In this document: in pieces, positions 48,001 to 60,607 of the stretch | Layout: each line of letters starts with the position of its first letter | Position numbering within the stretch: position 1 is the stretch's first letter | Origin: Dictyophora rubrovolvata | Lineage: Eukaryota > Basidiomycota > Agaricomycetes > Phallales > Phallaceae | DNA: 64,000 bases | NCBI GenBank assembly: GCA_029959195.1 | Contig: CP114118.1 | Span: 2,480,001 to 2,544,000 of the forward strand | Direction of reading: 5' to 3' | Notes under the pieces: model-generated | What the model saw: the letters and a program-made list of their open reading frames with translations, nothing else | What the model was told of the DNA's origin: nothing | Databases searched by the model: none | Made by a program: the position numbers and the translations under genes

Positions 48001-51000
48001 ATGTAGCGCTACTTCTCCCCTTGGCATCGCGTTAGTGTGCGATGTGCGTTGACGCGCGGAGACAGGTTGTGCTATCAGTGGTAGCGATATTTGAAGGCCG
48101 GTGGCCCCAGCCAGATCCATAATCCCATTAGTGACAATATAGATGTGTGTTTGATATTTGCGAATTGCAAGGTTGTAACTTGCAGATGATATCTGGATTT
48201 TTAGGCTGAACGTTCCTGACTAAACGTATACGGTATACCCTGTAAGTTATCCTTCAATTGAGATGTGACCTGGGGAAAAGGTGCGCCATGAGGGAATCTT
48301 AAAGGCTTTGGATTGTAGGAGCTTTTCGAAACCGTCCAATAAGGGAGTAACAAGTACGATAGGTTTGCAAATGCATCATTTTGTGTTCATGCACGTTTTT
48401 AAAGGTATAGACTCAGCATCAACAATATTTATTGCCACTCGCGCCAGACGTCGAGAAAAATAACGCCAGCAGAAGCACACCGGTGTTTAAAGCTAATTTG
48501 GAGCACATTCAAACTCAAACTCTAAAAGCCGGTTTGCTCACCAAGTTGACGCAACTTTGATGCAAATGGGATGATCTCTCGAGGGCGTGTTGGAGCCTAT
48601 TAGAGCTCGAGACAAACAATTGACTGCGGAAGGGCACATAGGTGACACTGGCTAGTAAATTCTGCCAAAGACATCAACCGTTGGCAGCTTTCCGGCCTTT
48701 TTGGCCCTTGTCGACTTTTTCGCCTTTACATTTAGAGTTTTCTTCTCTTCTGCCTCTAGGCCAAGGAAAACGTATTGTTAAGGGCTGGACAAGGGCTGAT
48801 CAGTTTTGCATTTCAAACACAAGGGGAGAGGCTTTTCAAACGAGTTTTTTTTTTTCTAGCTATAGTGAGTAAAGTGCATATTGGAAGAACATGAAAGGGA
48901 GCAGATAAACGAAACATCGTCCCTTGCTTGTTCCCCTTGTTTTCAAATGAAAAGGAACGACGTGCTGACGCCATTGCAATTTGTTCGGCACTGACATCGG
49001 CGGTGCGTGTTACTTTCGATGTGTCACGTATTCTTCATTGAAGTTTGTCGCCTTTTTGTTTGAATTTTCTCTCGAGGGTTACTTTATTGTACGTAGTCTT
49101 GTTGTCAGCACACAACACACAGCATGCTCATTCTTGTTTTCTTTGTTGAGTCCACCGTGACCGTAGGTTGTCCGGTGATCGTGTCTCCCGAGAGAAACAA
49201 GGGATCCGGCTTTGTTGCTGCGGCCAGAGCATCCCGTTGTTTGGACTTAGACTTGTAATTACTCAACACGAAGAGTTATCATGATCGATCGATCACTATG
49301 ACCGCTTTGACCACGTTGTTTAACCACAGCCATTCTATTACATGCTAGGGTTATTTTTATCCCACTCGTCCTTGAAACCAAGGACTCGTATCTCAGGACA
49401 CTGAAACTAATCCATAGCCAACGGATATGTTGATCAGGTTTTCAAGATTATGCTTGGTAGTTCGTTCTTTTCTGGCAATAATACGGTACTTCATTCGGCG
49501 GCAAACCCGTCGGCGTTTTCATCTCCATCTCCATTATTATCAAGACCGTTTTATGCATTACTTCTTCCTCCTGGCTTCACGAGTGCATTTTTGAACAGTG
49601 GGCTAGGCCCGTCTGTAAGGCGTCTCGGACTCAAACGGCTCAAGCGCTCTTACGCTGGATCTGCTCCAATGCAACAATTTGGGTTTCATGATTCTATCTT
49701 CCAATGATAATTTATGAAACGGGCACGATCTCTGATATGCTTAACGCCAGTTGGGTCGGTATTCCTTGCATCACACGCATTATGTACTCCGTATGTTCGA
49801 GGGTTTCTGTTTGGGACTCGTTCCGAAACCCTCCGTACTTTTCCGTGTCCGGACCCGGTTCTCAGAATATGAGATGCGATGCAATAATAGTTTTTGAAAG
49901 CGGTCTTGGCATTCAATCCGCGATATCAGGTGATAAACTCATGGCCTGGTGGCCATGGGGCAATTGAACCATAAGGACCTCAGACAACATAGATTATGGC
50001 CTTCTTTCCTTCTTGGAGCCCTTTTTTTTTTTGCTGATCACACATCGTGTTTTTTAGCGTAGTCCGCAAAGGGGAGCAGATGTAGTCACAAACTCCCTGT
50101 ATATGTCTAATTTCCGAATGGATCAAGAGAAAAGAAGGCGTGTAGAATGATTATAGGTTATTATTCACTTTTGCTAATTGATTCGTTGTAGACGTCTTGA
50201 ATCTTGACCTCATCGTTTGAATCACATGAAGAACTCTTTATGACGCTCGGAATATTTTAACCGAAAAGACATGTTTCCTCGTGTACCTACACGAAGCGTA
50301 GCAGTGGCTATTTGAGTTGTCACTATCCATGACTGGATAAATCTGGTAAGAGATCCGCCCTCATGTGCGTTCTTTTCTCAACAGTTTTGTTTAGGTTATC
50401 GTCCGGATTGTTCCTTGTGAACATCATTACGAAGTGCGTTCATCTCAGTTCTTTAAATAGTCTAGTTAACCCTTTCATCACGGGTCTTTGTATATAGGCA
50501 TACGCACTCGTCAGATGTCCGAACCCTCGTGTCCACAGGCCTCTCAAACTGAAACATTAACTTCTAGGCCCAACCGATGGCTTTTTCGTTTGCGAACCTG
50601 AACATCAGACTTTTCAGTGCATGCGTGGCAAAACCATGTACATACGCCGTTTCCCCCTTTGTCTGCTTTACAAGCGGTCGACAACGGTTTTTATTTCCGC
50701 TTCATTTGCGTTACCTCATTGGATTCTCGTCTTTTCCTCGAGACTTCCTTTGGATAATAGACAACTCTCCACTGGCTTGGAATTTGCAATCGCATATTCT
50801 GGTTCACCATTATGTCATTCAGGCTGTCATTTGTTGTCAGCCTGATAGACTGAGCCAGCAATTTCGATAGACAGATCCTTCATACAACAATCAGTATACA
50901 CTGGCAAATTAGCAAAAGAGCCCCTCAAAGCCCATATATATAATATAGATATATATTACATGTTAATGTGAGTTACCAGCAGTTACTAGGGCGTTCTTAA

Positions 51001-54000
51001 TCGATTAAATAGCGAAATGAACCTTCTCGATAAGTCGTGCGTATGCATACGCTTCGGAAAATTGAATGTCTTCATGATGCAATCATTCCTTCGTTAATGG
51101 CTTCAAACGGTTGCTATAGGCCCGTTCAACATTTTTATTTGTGCTTCAAGTACGGGAGCTCATTTGCGACTCCGAGTCATGTTAGTTCATGGTATATCTC
51201 TTTCTCCACCAGAGTTATGCGTGAACCTCTGACTCAAACACTTGACAAGCCTAGCGCCACAAACTGGCCGCAATTTGAAAAAAAGAAGAAGGAAGGGATA
51301 ATAAGAAGGCAGGCATTCCTCAACGATTCTGGTTGCGACTCATATTGTAAGATGGACTCATCGAGTTCCTTAGAAACATACTCACTAATAGTTGCTTTTT
51401 TGAACGTTTCATTTCTTGTTGTTTCATCTTCGGGTTCTTTGGGCAAAACGTCGTTGTGTCCCTGACTACCATCATGACAGAAATCCCGAGGCGTCTATAT
51501 AATTACTGTCGGTAACTGACCAAGGTCAATGCTGTCAAAACGCTCTATGCCCCATATTCGGCAGTTTTTTTTTTCAGAACAATCAAAGGCTGAGCGAATT
51601 TCGTCTATCCGCTACATATTAAGCAGAGGTTTACGGGTACAGACGCCACATGTGCGCGCAATTTGCGCTTGGGTCTACCGTCTGACGAGCCAGGGTACAA
51701 CCAGAGCCGGAATGATATTCAATCCTGGAATCTAGAGCTCCAAGAATCAAGAGAAGAATACGCTTATGGATATATATGTCGTATGTCTGTGTCAAGGCTT
51801 TCTTTACGCGAAGTAAATATCTTACGTTCTCATTAAGACCCACATTCGTTTTTGAGTTATTTATCTTGTGGAGAAGGAAGTTATGCTTCTGGGGAATAAT
51901 GAAATGAAGCCATATACCTACCGCCTCTTACTGTGCGCTCAACTGCGTATATTCCTTATCGAAAAGAAGTCGAAGTCAGGTGCAATAAAACCAGACGTCG
52001 TACGTATGCATACGTAGTATACCAGAGAGTACGCCACATCATTGCCGATGTCATCATGCGCCTGCAAGTTCGCAAGTTCGCGTAGGCATGGAAAAAAGCC
52101 GTTCCCTTGGGAAAATCACAGGGATAAGAAACGCATCCTCAACGTTTTAGGTAACTTTCAAACGTGACGCGTGACGTGTGACGAGCCGTCTAACACTTAA
52201 CCGATGGGAAATCGCGCCCGTCGCAGCATAGATATTCCTGATGGTTTAATGCAGCATGATGCGAAGCCCGGTAGATGGGGGATTCCTAGAGGTAGGCCTC
52301 TCGTCTACAGCCGTTCGAGAGAAGTATGCCTACATATTCCGAATTGAAGAACTCACTTTGACGAATGTATATGCGTGTGTGATGGCGCTGACTCCGAGGG
52401 GATAACTGCACCAATCGTTGATTTCCCGTATATGCATTGCTTCATGACATATCTACACAATAAAGCAAACTTGTCAGGTTACAATTAATATCTTTTCTCA
52501 TGAAGATCTTTTCCATTTGAGGTCTGTTCTTAATCAATGGACAATATTAGTGTGAAATTAGATTGGACAAGCGACATTTGAGAATCTGATGTTGGGTCGC
52601 AAGTGTATTCGTCAATCAGATTGTCCATAATGTGGTACGATAATCGTACGTGCAACCGAGATATTTGCACTTGTCCGGTTCCTCTACGCAAATTTGTTTT
52701 GTTCAATCAAACGCGAGGCAAAGAAGACCTGGCTGGGCTGGCTACTCCGGGTAGAATGGTAGTATGTATAGCATGTAAATTCTTGAGCTCCCACCGAGCG
52801 GAATTCGGCTTCAAGTTTTTTCTCGCGAGCGCCCCCTTTCTCGCTTGAGAAAAAAAGGAGAGAAGGCCACCGTGGGCATATCTGGTCAGGTCCACGACTC
52901 CACAGAGAAGGGGACAAAGGATTCAAAAGAAGCAAAAATTGGTGATCCTGGCAGGCCTTAGCAAGAAGGCTCTTACTCGTCTGTTCTTCTTCGCTAAAAT
53001 ATGCAAACCAGTGCCCATTACGCGTCGTCATCGTATCTCTCAGGGCAAGGCAGAGATGCACATGATGATAATCATTCCCTTCCTCGGAAAAAATTTGATT
53101 ACCTTGATCGTGTTGATGGCCATACATGATATTATGATAAGTCTGGAGGTTATATCCTTCCTTCCTTCCAAATTCCCACCGGTACACTCAGTATGGCAGT
53201 GTGGCTGATTGCTGTGGTTGAAATTTGAAAACAAAGTCTTCTGGAAGCAATACGCGAATTGTCAGAGATTGAAACACGTGCTATCATAAACCAGAACTCG
53301 AGGTATAATTTGATTTTCGAGAACTTGAGGGACGGGCGTGGGTTTTTTAATGCTGCTTATTGCAATCGGTTCGTGCTGCAGTGCAGATGAAAATAACACG
53401 GAAGATTCGATGTTGATAGTCATGGTAAAATTAACAGGGGAAACTGAAAACATTCCTAAAATTGGTCCCATTTAGTATAGCTCTAATTGCCTCACAAGAT
53501 CTCCTTGAGCGCTGTGATAATTACCTTCTGTTGGGTTTCCGGCTCATTTGGTTTTCAGCTGAGGTCAGTCGTTTTCGACGAAGCAAGGCACGACCATCAG
53601 TGTAACAGAGCCAATTTATTTAGTTATTAAAACTAGAAGGGCCAAGCGCAGACGGAGAAGAGTTTCCATATGATATCGATAACACAGAAATCTATAAGAC
53701 ATTGTGCACCTCGGTTCGTCTCACTTTTCTTGAACAGCGTCTATGGTCTAACGGGAACGTCAGTGCCCAAAGCATGAAAGACATCGCACAGACTAAACTT
53801 TCACAGAAACCTCAGGAATATGTATAGTCTGAACAAGAACGAGCATGATCACAAGACACCGGCCAATATCATCGAGATGGTTTTAGTTGGTTTTTAGTGG
53901 ATTCAGGAGAAACCGTCCTAACTTAATACTTGAATATGAAAACGAAAGGCACAGTACAGCAGAGCTCAACTTCCCAACGCCCCAGCAGATCAACCAACTA

Positions 54001-54392
54001 GGTTGAGTTTGAAACTGAAACCACGCTCCTTAGACGGTTAAAGTGGATGATGAGTTTGTGATGAGTGATATAATTGCGTATGCTTTTAAGCTTGACGCCT
54101 CGAATTCGTCGTGGCAAAAACGAAACGAAGAGATCATTCAATGCGACGAGACACGGAATATAATTGAGCTTCAAATTGCAATGAGCCTTGTACGTGACGC
54201 GTGTGACGTTACACCACGTCACACGTCCTCGCGTCCTCCCTTGCTTCTTTATTCGCCGACTCTCACTTTCCGCAGCGCCCCGACGGATTTACACTGGGAG
54301 ATAGCGTATCGTTGTTCGTGCACAGAAAAAGTTAATGCTCAAGGTTGACATTAAGGGTTTTACGTAATGGGAAAAAGAAAAATTAGACATTA
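45091..54392. other. Gene desert
   Basis: Over 9 kb without a supportable gene. Frames such as 45308-45610 (-), 51037-51465 (+) and 52684-53187 (-) have no recognised domain, start context or introns. A 54193-54228 inverted repeat (GACGCGTGTGACG...CACGTCACACGTC) and a partly similar GTGACGCGTGACGTGTGACG at 52164 are the only structures I note. Unannotated RNA genes or very degraded repeats could hide here. Confidence 0.5.
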
Positions 54393-54450
54393 GACGATCA
54401 AGTCGGACTGGGGGGCGATCGCGTCGGGCGATCAAACCGGACTCGAACTC
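54393..54450 (+). promoter_or_regulatory. Duplicated upstream block, copy 1
   Basis: 58 bases starting GACGATCAAGTCGGACTGG and ending CCGGACTCGAACTC, 99 bases before the methyltransferase ATG. It matches the block at 56579-56636 and holds repeated CGATC and CGGACT units, possible activator sites. Role inferred. Confidence 0.5.
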
Positions 54451-54549
54451 TGATGCTGAAATACTTTCAGAGTCCGAATTCGTGAAGCCTTGCAGCTATA
54501 AAAATGTTAATTATTCTTCTCAAGATGGAAGATAAGTCGCGGAGCAAGT

Positions 54550-55682
54550 ATGTCAACTGTGTCAGCTGAAACACTAAATGCGGCGTACAATATCACTTCT
54601 GAAGAGGCTAATGCGCTGAAACGCTTAATTGGAGGAATGCAGGACGACGAAGAGCTTAAGCAGCACTTGTTACAAATCAGTTTAGAGGCTTATACTGTAC
54701 AGTTTCCGAATACTTTTTTTTTTTGCGCTGTTGTCTTATTTCACCTTAGACTCAGCCCTACATGTGCATTAGTACATTTGAATTTGCGAGGTAACCTAAA
54801 ACTGACATACCGAGTCCCGTAAAAGTTTTGATTTTTGGATTAGGCTCAGAATCGCTCAACATCCCGCGTATAAATATGTTCTCAGGCTTGGAGAAGAGCG
54901 GAAGAACGCAATTTTTCTCGAGTTACCATGCTGTGGTATGTGGTGAGGTCTTTCAGATATTTCAATCTATTCACTCACTGCCATTAGTCGGTGGAGATTC
55001 TCGATTGGCTATTGCAGACGGATATCCCAAGGAGAATGTGATAGCTTCTGATATAGTCGCTGGTGAGCATCTCAAAAGTAGGCCCAAAAGGTTTTCACTT
55101 TTTATTTCCCGTTTTCTCTCAGATTATTGGCATATTGGCCATAAACTTTTCAAAACAACACCGGAGACATACCCTGTCCCGTTTATTCAGGGAGACATTT
55201 TTGACCCCAATTTCCTTCGCCCTGGCGTACCTCCCTTTGCGACAGCTGCTGAGATTGTTGATTCTCCTCCACCGCTCAAATCTCTGACTTCTTTGACACC
55301 ATTACAGCATCATGTCTCCGTAATTTACGCCTCCCTGTTCTTCCATTTATTCGATAAAGACAAGCAACGTCAACTTGCTCATCTTTTCTCTTCTATACTT
55401 TCTCCTGTTCCTGGTTCCATCATGTTTGGTTATCACGCAGGTGCTTCCGATTCTGAAGAGGACAAACATGGAAGGAGCCGAATCACAGGTCGAGGATATC
55501 CCACGTTTGACAACTCTCCTGCTACTTGGAAGGAGCTTTGGATTGGAGCAGACGGCCCTTTCACGCCTGACCAGGTTTCCCTCGAGGTCATAGTAAGGGA
55601 AACAGCCGAGCTTATTAAGGGTGTTCAACTTGAAGCTATTCCCGTGCATTATTTCCACACGTGGAGTATAACCAGAATTTAA
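54550..55682 (+). CDS. SAM-dependent methyltransferase, tandem copy 1
   Basis: Five exons: 54550-54696, 54750-54790, 54844-54935, 54988-55062, 55123-55682; 304 residues. The architecture follows a methyltransferase family common in Agaricomycetes: N-terminal YNITSEEANALKRLIGGMQD helix, CISTFEFARLRIAQHPAY, a motif-I region AIFLELPCCVGGDSRLAIAD, ENVIASDI (motif II acidic Asp), PFIQGDIFDPNFL, the ASLFFHLFDKDKQRQLAHLF helix and PGSIMFG. The motif-I glycine usually found before CC is Pro here, in both copies, so SAM binding may be altered. Substrate unknown; in this family small metabolites are the expected targets. Confidence 0.85.
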
Positions 55683-56578
55683 TCCGTGTGCCACTGCAGG
55701 TAAGAAGAATAAGTATATCTAAAGTTTGAATATACACGTACTTTTGTTTTGAAATTATTTTGTATCGTGTAATGATAGCAATATTCCCGTCCCAATAGAG
55801 AATTAAGATTGAGGAAATGTCTTAGCATCTTTCAGCTCAAAGTTGTGAATATTATGAATCTCCGTCGCTTCTAATATCTCAGAGCTATGCCGTTGGACGG
55901 CTGTAACCTCGAAGTAGTCTTTGACAATTCCACATCGCCATTAACGGCAATCAATAATGGCATTAACAGGAGTTTCGACCGGAGCTGGGGGGTGTTTTGA
56001 AGCGTCTTAATTTTGGGCATAAAATGATATTATATAAATCAATAGAACTAGGCGGGGTTTAGGACAAAATGAGAATACTGCATAACAGCCCGGATATAAC
56101 ACAGTGCATTATTGTCAACAATTCCCAATGAGAGAGCGAGAAAAGCCGCGGAGCCAAGGGGGTTAAGATATTATACAATAGTTTGAGAGAAGTAATTGTT
56201 TGAGAAATCCTGAAAGTGTGTCATGGTTCGATAACATCGAAACCAACATGAAAGTTTTAACGAAAACCGCACCTGCAAGACGTAATGGAGCGTTGTTGTC
56301 TTATTCGAAATATTATGTATTATAGCTTAGGGGAATTACGACACTTGGAGGAAGTACCGCATATTGAGCCTACGAATTATGATGTCGGTAAAGCATTTGA
56401 CGAGCAATTATTTAAATTCATATGTTCTAGAATGAAAATCATCCCCAAAATACAATCCAAATACCATGTCAACGCCTGCCACTACAACGGTGGCCATAAA
56501 CGTAACATGCAAACGAGAAATAACCTGTGAAGTTGAGCAAAATGATGTTCTTGTTCGTGATATCTCGTAGTTCCCACA
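55683..56578. other. Spacer between tandem methyltransferases
   Basis: Holds the 3' region of copy 1 and the promoter of copy 2. The 56285-56530 frame is not supported. Sequence just after each stop is partly shared (AAGAAGAAT...AAAGTTTGAATAT), part of the duplicated unit. Confidence 0.5.
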
Positions 56579-56636
56579 GACGATCAAGTCGGATTGGAGG
56601 ACGATTACGTCGGGCGATCAGATCGGACTCAAACTT
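56579..56636 (+). promoter_or_regulatory. Duplicated upstream block, copy 2
   Basis: Matches 54393-54450 at the same distance (99 bases) from the second methyltransferase ATG; core GACGATCAAGTCGGA and GTCGGGCGATCA are identical. It is better kept than surrounding spacer. Confidence 0.5.
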
Positions 56637-56735
56637 AGTCCAATGAATAGGCTGAGACTGAATTTCTCAGAAGCTCACGACTAGTACAAAAATGCTGCTG
56701 GGCAACGCTTTTTCACGATAGAAAGATAAGCAAGG

Positions 56736-57842
56736 ATGACTGAAATTCTCCCATATGCAGACTATAATGTCTCGTCTGAAGAGGCCAGTTTGCTGAAACG
56801 TGTAATTGGAGGGATTCAGGACGACGAAGAGCTCAAGCAGCACCTGTTACAAATTCGCTCCGAAGCTTACTGCGTTGTATGTTTCCAAACTTTAAGTTAT
56901 GGTATAGTTGTCTTACTGTACTTTTAGGCTCAGCCTTACACATGCATCAATCTATTCGAATTTGCGAGGTCACTGGAATTAACATCCTGGGTTCTGTAAA
57001 AAGTTTTGATTTTTGGAATTAGGCTCAGAATCGCTAAACACCCCGCGTATGAGCATGTTCTCAAGCTTGGACAAGAACGCAAGAACGCAATTTTTCTTGA
57101 ACTACCATGCTGTGGTATGTGGTGAGGTCTCTCAGATATTCCGATCTATTCACTGCTCGTAGTCGGAGGCGACTCTCGAATGGCTATCGCAGATGGATAT
57201 CCTAGGGAGAATGTGATAGCTTCTGATATAATCGCTAGTGAGTACCGTACGTTTCAAACATAGGCTCAAAAGCCCTCACTTTTCACTTCCCGTTTTCCCT
57301 TAGGTTATTGGCCTATTGGTCATAAACTCTTCAAAACAACACTGGAGACATACCCCGTCCCGTTCCTTCAGGGAGACATTTTTGACCCCAATTTCCTTCG
57401 CCCTGGCGTACCTCCCCTTGCGACAGCTGCTGAGATTGTTGATTCTCCTCCTCCACTCAAGCCTCTGACTTCTTTGACACCGCTGCAACATCACATCTCC
57501 GTAATTTATGCGTCCCTGTTCTTCCACTTATTCGGGAAAGACAAACAAAACCAGCTAGCTCATCTTTTCTCTTCTTTGCTTTCTCCTGTTCCTGGTTCCA
57601 TCATATTTGGTTATACCGCAGGTACTTCCGACTCTGAGGAGGATAAACTCGGGAGAATCCTAATCACAAGTCGAGGAGATTCCGCGTTTGCTCACTCCCC
57701 CGCTAGCTGGAAGGAACTCTGGACTGGAATAGACGGCCCTTTTACGCCGAACCAGGTTTCGGTAGAAGTTATAGTCAGCCGATGGGTTGAGATTGATGAT
57801 TCCCTGCCGCATTTCCATACATGGAGTATAACTAGGATTTGA
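56736..57842 (+). CDS. SAM-dependent methyltransferase, tandem copy 2
   Basis: Five exons with the same phases as copy 1: 56736-56876, 56928-56968, 57023-57114, 57163-57237, 57304-57842; 295 residues. It starts MTEILPYADYNVSSEEASLL and keeps FEFARLRIAKHPAYEHVLKL, AIFLELPCCVGGDSRMAIAD, ENVIASDII, PFLQGDIFDPNFLRPG and the ASLFFHLFGKDKQNQLAHLF helix. The C-terminus is shorter, ending FHTWSITRI as in copy 1. Exons 2, 3 and 4 have identical lengths in both copies, so the duplication is recent relative to intron gain. No disabling mutation is seen. Confidence 0.85.
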
Positions 57843-58645
57843 ATCCACATACATACGTGGCGAAGAAGAATGAGCATATGATGAACCAAAGTTTGAATAT
57901 GTAGTTTAATGTTCGTTCGTTTATGATAACGCTCCTGTCCAAGTAGTAAATTGAGATTGTAAATTTCCAGTCTGGAAAATACGCGATTGCACACCTCGAA
58001 AGTTAACATATGTAGCTCAACAGCTTTGTTTGGTTTGCAAGCGTATAGTCATATAAATAGTTCCTAGAGGAGCTAGTAGCCACTGCGATTGAATAAGTAG
58101 CGTTGAGGGGATCTGTCCCGTTATCTTAGCGAAATTTAGATCTGGAACCGCTCAGGTAATAGTGTCACGAACCTTCAATGTAAGTCAGTGCCGCATTTAC
58201 ATCTTAACAATAATTTTACTTACTAGGCTAAGACATGCGCATATTCCTATGAGCCGCTTGTCAGGCCTATTCCCGCATTTGGTGAAGTGGTCCTGGAGAG
58301 CGATTCATCTTAAAACTGACATTCTCTCTATGGTCGGTCAACCTCGAATACCCTGAAACCTGCATGAGAAACGACCTCTCATCACGGGTCAAGAAGACGC
58401 GAGGGTTTGTGAGCGACATCATCGGCCAGTTGTTGTTCCCAGTCAATTGGGATGATGAAAAGTATGTCGAGTCTACCTGAAAGTAATGTACTTCAACATC
58501 ACCCCACGGAGTGAAAGAAAAACTACGCACGCACCCTCAATCAGCTTCCGAAAATGTACTTTCTTTATCCTAAAGGACAGCACCCCAACGTCGATGACCT
58601 AAGTGCCGGCCTTTTTTAAAGGAGAAATATTAGTGCTGGTATGAT
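57843..58645. other. No gene called
   Basis: Region downstream of the methyltransferase pair. GTGCTGGTATGATGT is repeated in tandem near 58633-58662. Short frames have no support. Confidence 0.4.
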
Positions 58646-59061
58646 GTGTGCTGGTATGATGTTCTGACTAGTATGAGACCCGAGAGACAACTCACTTTCA
58701 TCACATACAGGCCTACAAGCACATTTTCAACTGGTCCATCGAACTGGGGTTCTCAAAAGTGGCGAACTCCGAATTCCGAAGAAATGCAAGCGAATATGGA
58801 CCATGTGACGCGTAGGGCTCTAGGATACGTCGCAGCACAGGTGCGTGTCATCTCGGATGTTCGTGGTAATCCGCCGCTGATTTTGACTACGCGTTTATAG
58901 GTCTGCGTCGTCCTCTCATCGGCCGAGCAGAACTTCAAGCTTCAAGTACGGCACCGGCTTCAGCTCTGCAGAGTTCTTCTGGCCGTTGGTCGACTACCTG
59001 GAAGATCCGGAGGCCGAAGATGAGGTGGGAGGGCTGTTTGCGTTGGTGGATTGTGGGATGT
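58646..59061 (+). pseudogene. Unrecognised gene fragment
   Basis: One frame reads LTFITYRPTSTFSTGPSNWG and SEEMQANMDHVTRRALGYV, then after a possible intron another reads FKYGTGFSSAEFFWPLVDYL with EDPEAEDEVGGLFALVDCG. Composition looks protein-coding, but I cannot join them to a start and stop and know no family. Could be a degraded host gene. Confidence 0.25.
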
Positions 59062-60181
59062 GTAAGATCGTTTTTTTCTTAGATGCAAAGACTTACTGAA
59101 CTGAGTTAGACAAATATCCCTGGACAAGACGCTGAGGTTACAGAGAGCGGGGAAGAGGAGACTCGGAAGCGCTTACATCTTGATAACAATAGGAAATTCA
59201 AAACCTTTATTTATCAATAATAATAATGAACCTAAGACAAATATGCATTGATGACCGTGTTTAAGTCAGTCCTCATAAGACTGCCTAAGAAATACATTCC
59301 TATAACCCGAGTCTTAACAAAAGTTATATTATAATAAACATTAAAGACTTACGAAGCTCCTCCCGGGTCGATGAGTTCTTATGAATATACAAAAGGTCAA
59401 CAAATTCCGATCAGACTAAGAAATGTCGACTAGACTTATGAGTCCCCGAGGCTAATAAGAAGTCCAATGAAAACGCACAAGGGAATGAAACGCAAAGTAG
59501 CGCTAGCCTTATAAAATTGCTGATTTTCATCTGACGCGTAAGAGTTAAAGGACCTGGTAAGAACGGGAAAAATGCCATAAGGCTACATAAGTACCACTCA
59601 CCTCAGATTCCCTACGGTGAGTACGGTGCTTACAAGGGGCTTATAAGCCCCTTCCTGGCAACTCGGTACCTTTTTTACGATACATCAGTGTGCTCAGATA
59701 TGATGACGCTGAATTAGAAGAAGAGGTAGGAAGCCACGCCGAGAACCCAATGCAAGCCTTTATTCATCAGCGCAGCGGTCTCCAGACGGAACACCGGTTT
59801 ATGAGATATATGAGGCAATCTCATCTCTAATGGTAGGAAAACAAATATTGACGTGATGATCACATTGTCAGCTTGTTCTATCATCTGGTGTGATACCAAA
59901 AAAAGAAAAAAAGCGACGAGGCGTCTCGGTATCGCGTGACAGCCGCGTTTCGCTGGCTCGTGGCAATCATTCTTCACTGTCTTACAAGTTTCAGAAGAGA
60001 ACTGAAGGTAGTTAAGGGATTTTTTTCCTTGAACGGCATTGAAAGGAATAAAGAATTCTTTAGAGTCGCGTCATCATCAACGTGGATGATGAATCTCCGA
60101 TAATTTTGAGGCCAAGTAAGAGAAAACCGCTTGTCGGAGACATGATATGAGTGTTTTGTCCAAGTATAGCTATGTAAGGGA
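59062..60181. other. Intergenic, perfect 20-bp palindrome
   Basis: No gene supported. AAGGGGCTTATAAGCCCCTT (59634-59653) is a perfect palindrome inside GTACC...GGTACC flanks (59591, 59676), perhaps a MITE relic or RNA hairpin. Confidence 0.45.
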
Positions 60182-60508
60182 TCATTTATGATTCGGTGGC
60201 ATGGTACAGGTTTGGAGAGGAACCGAAATCGTGTCGGATTGGGATTTGAAGCTCGAAATTGCCTGAAGGGCCACCGAGGTATCTGTAGAACATTCGACAG
60301 ATGATGAACAATTCGAAACAAACGAATCAGAATCGTCATAAATATAATGAAAGAACAAGCCAATGCCAATGCCGGTGCCCACTAAGAGATTTGCTGCGAT
60401 AATGGCGGTGATGCCGACGTGACACGCTGACCTAAGACGAACGGTATCATCGCAATGTCTAAGCGCTCTAAAAAGGAAGCTTTTCTTTGCCCCTCTATAG
60501 TATCGCAC
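60182..60508 (-). CDS. Possible small membrane protein (108 aa)
   Basis: Starts MRYYRGAKKSFLFRALRHC; a single hydrophobic stretch VGITAIIAANLLVGTGIGIG (about residues 31-52) is followed by a Ser/Asp-rich tail. It is divergent from BSD2, with 99 bases between start codons. No family recognised; a frame overlapping it (59974-60369) weakens the call. Confidence 0.3.
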   Translation of the reverse strand: MRYYRGAKKSFLFRALRHCDDTVRLRSACHVGITAIIAANLLVGTGIGIGLFFHYIYDDSDSFVSNCSSSVECSTDTSVALQAISSFKSQSDTISVPLQTCTMPPNHK

Positions 60509-60607
60509 ACCTTTTCTCTCCCTTCACGACCAGCCGCAACCAAACATCATCATCAACGACAGCAACAGCACTCCTTCGGGAAAAAGCAATTATCGAATTG
60601 TCAAATT

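Noticed and set aside
51037-51465. 142-codon plus-strand frame
   Set aside because: Overlapped by frames on the other strand, Ser-rich by composition, no family or start context.
52684-53187. 167-codon minus-strand frame
   Set aside because: No recognisable domain; several overlapping frames on both strands indicate chance openness.
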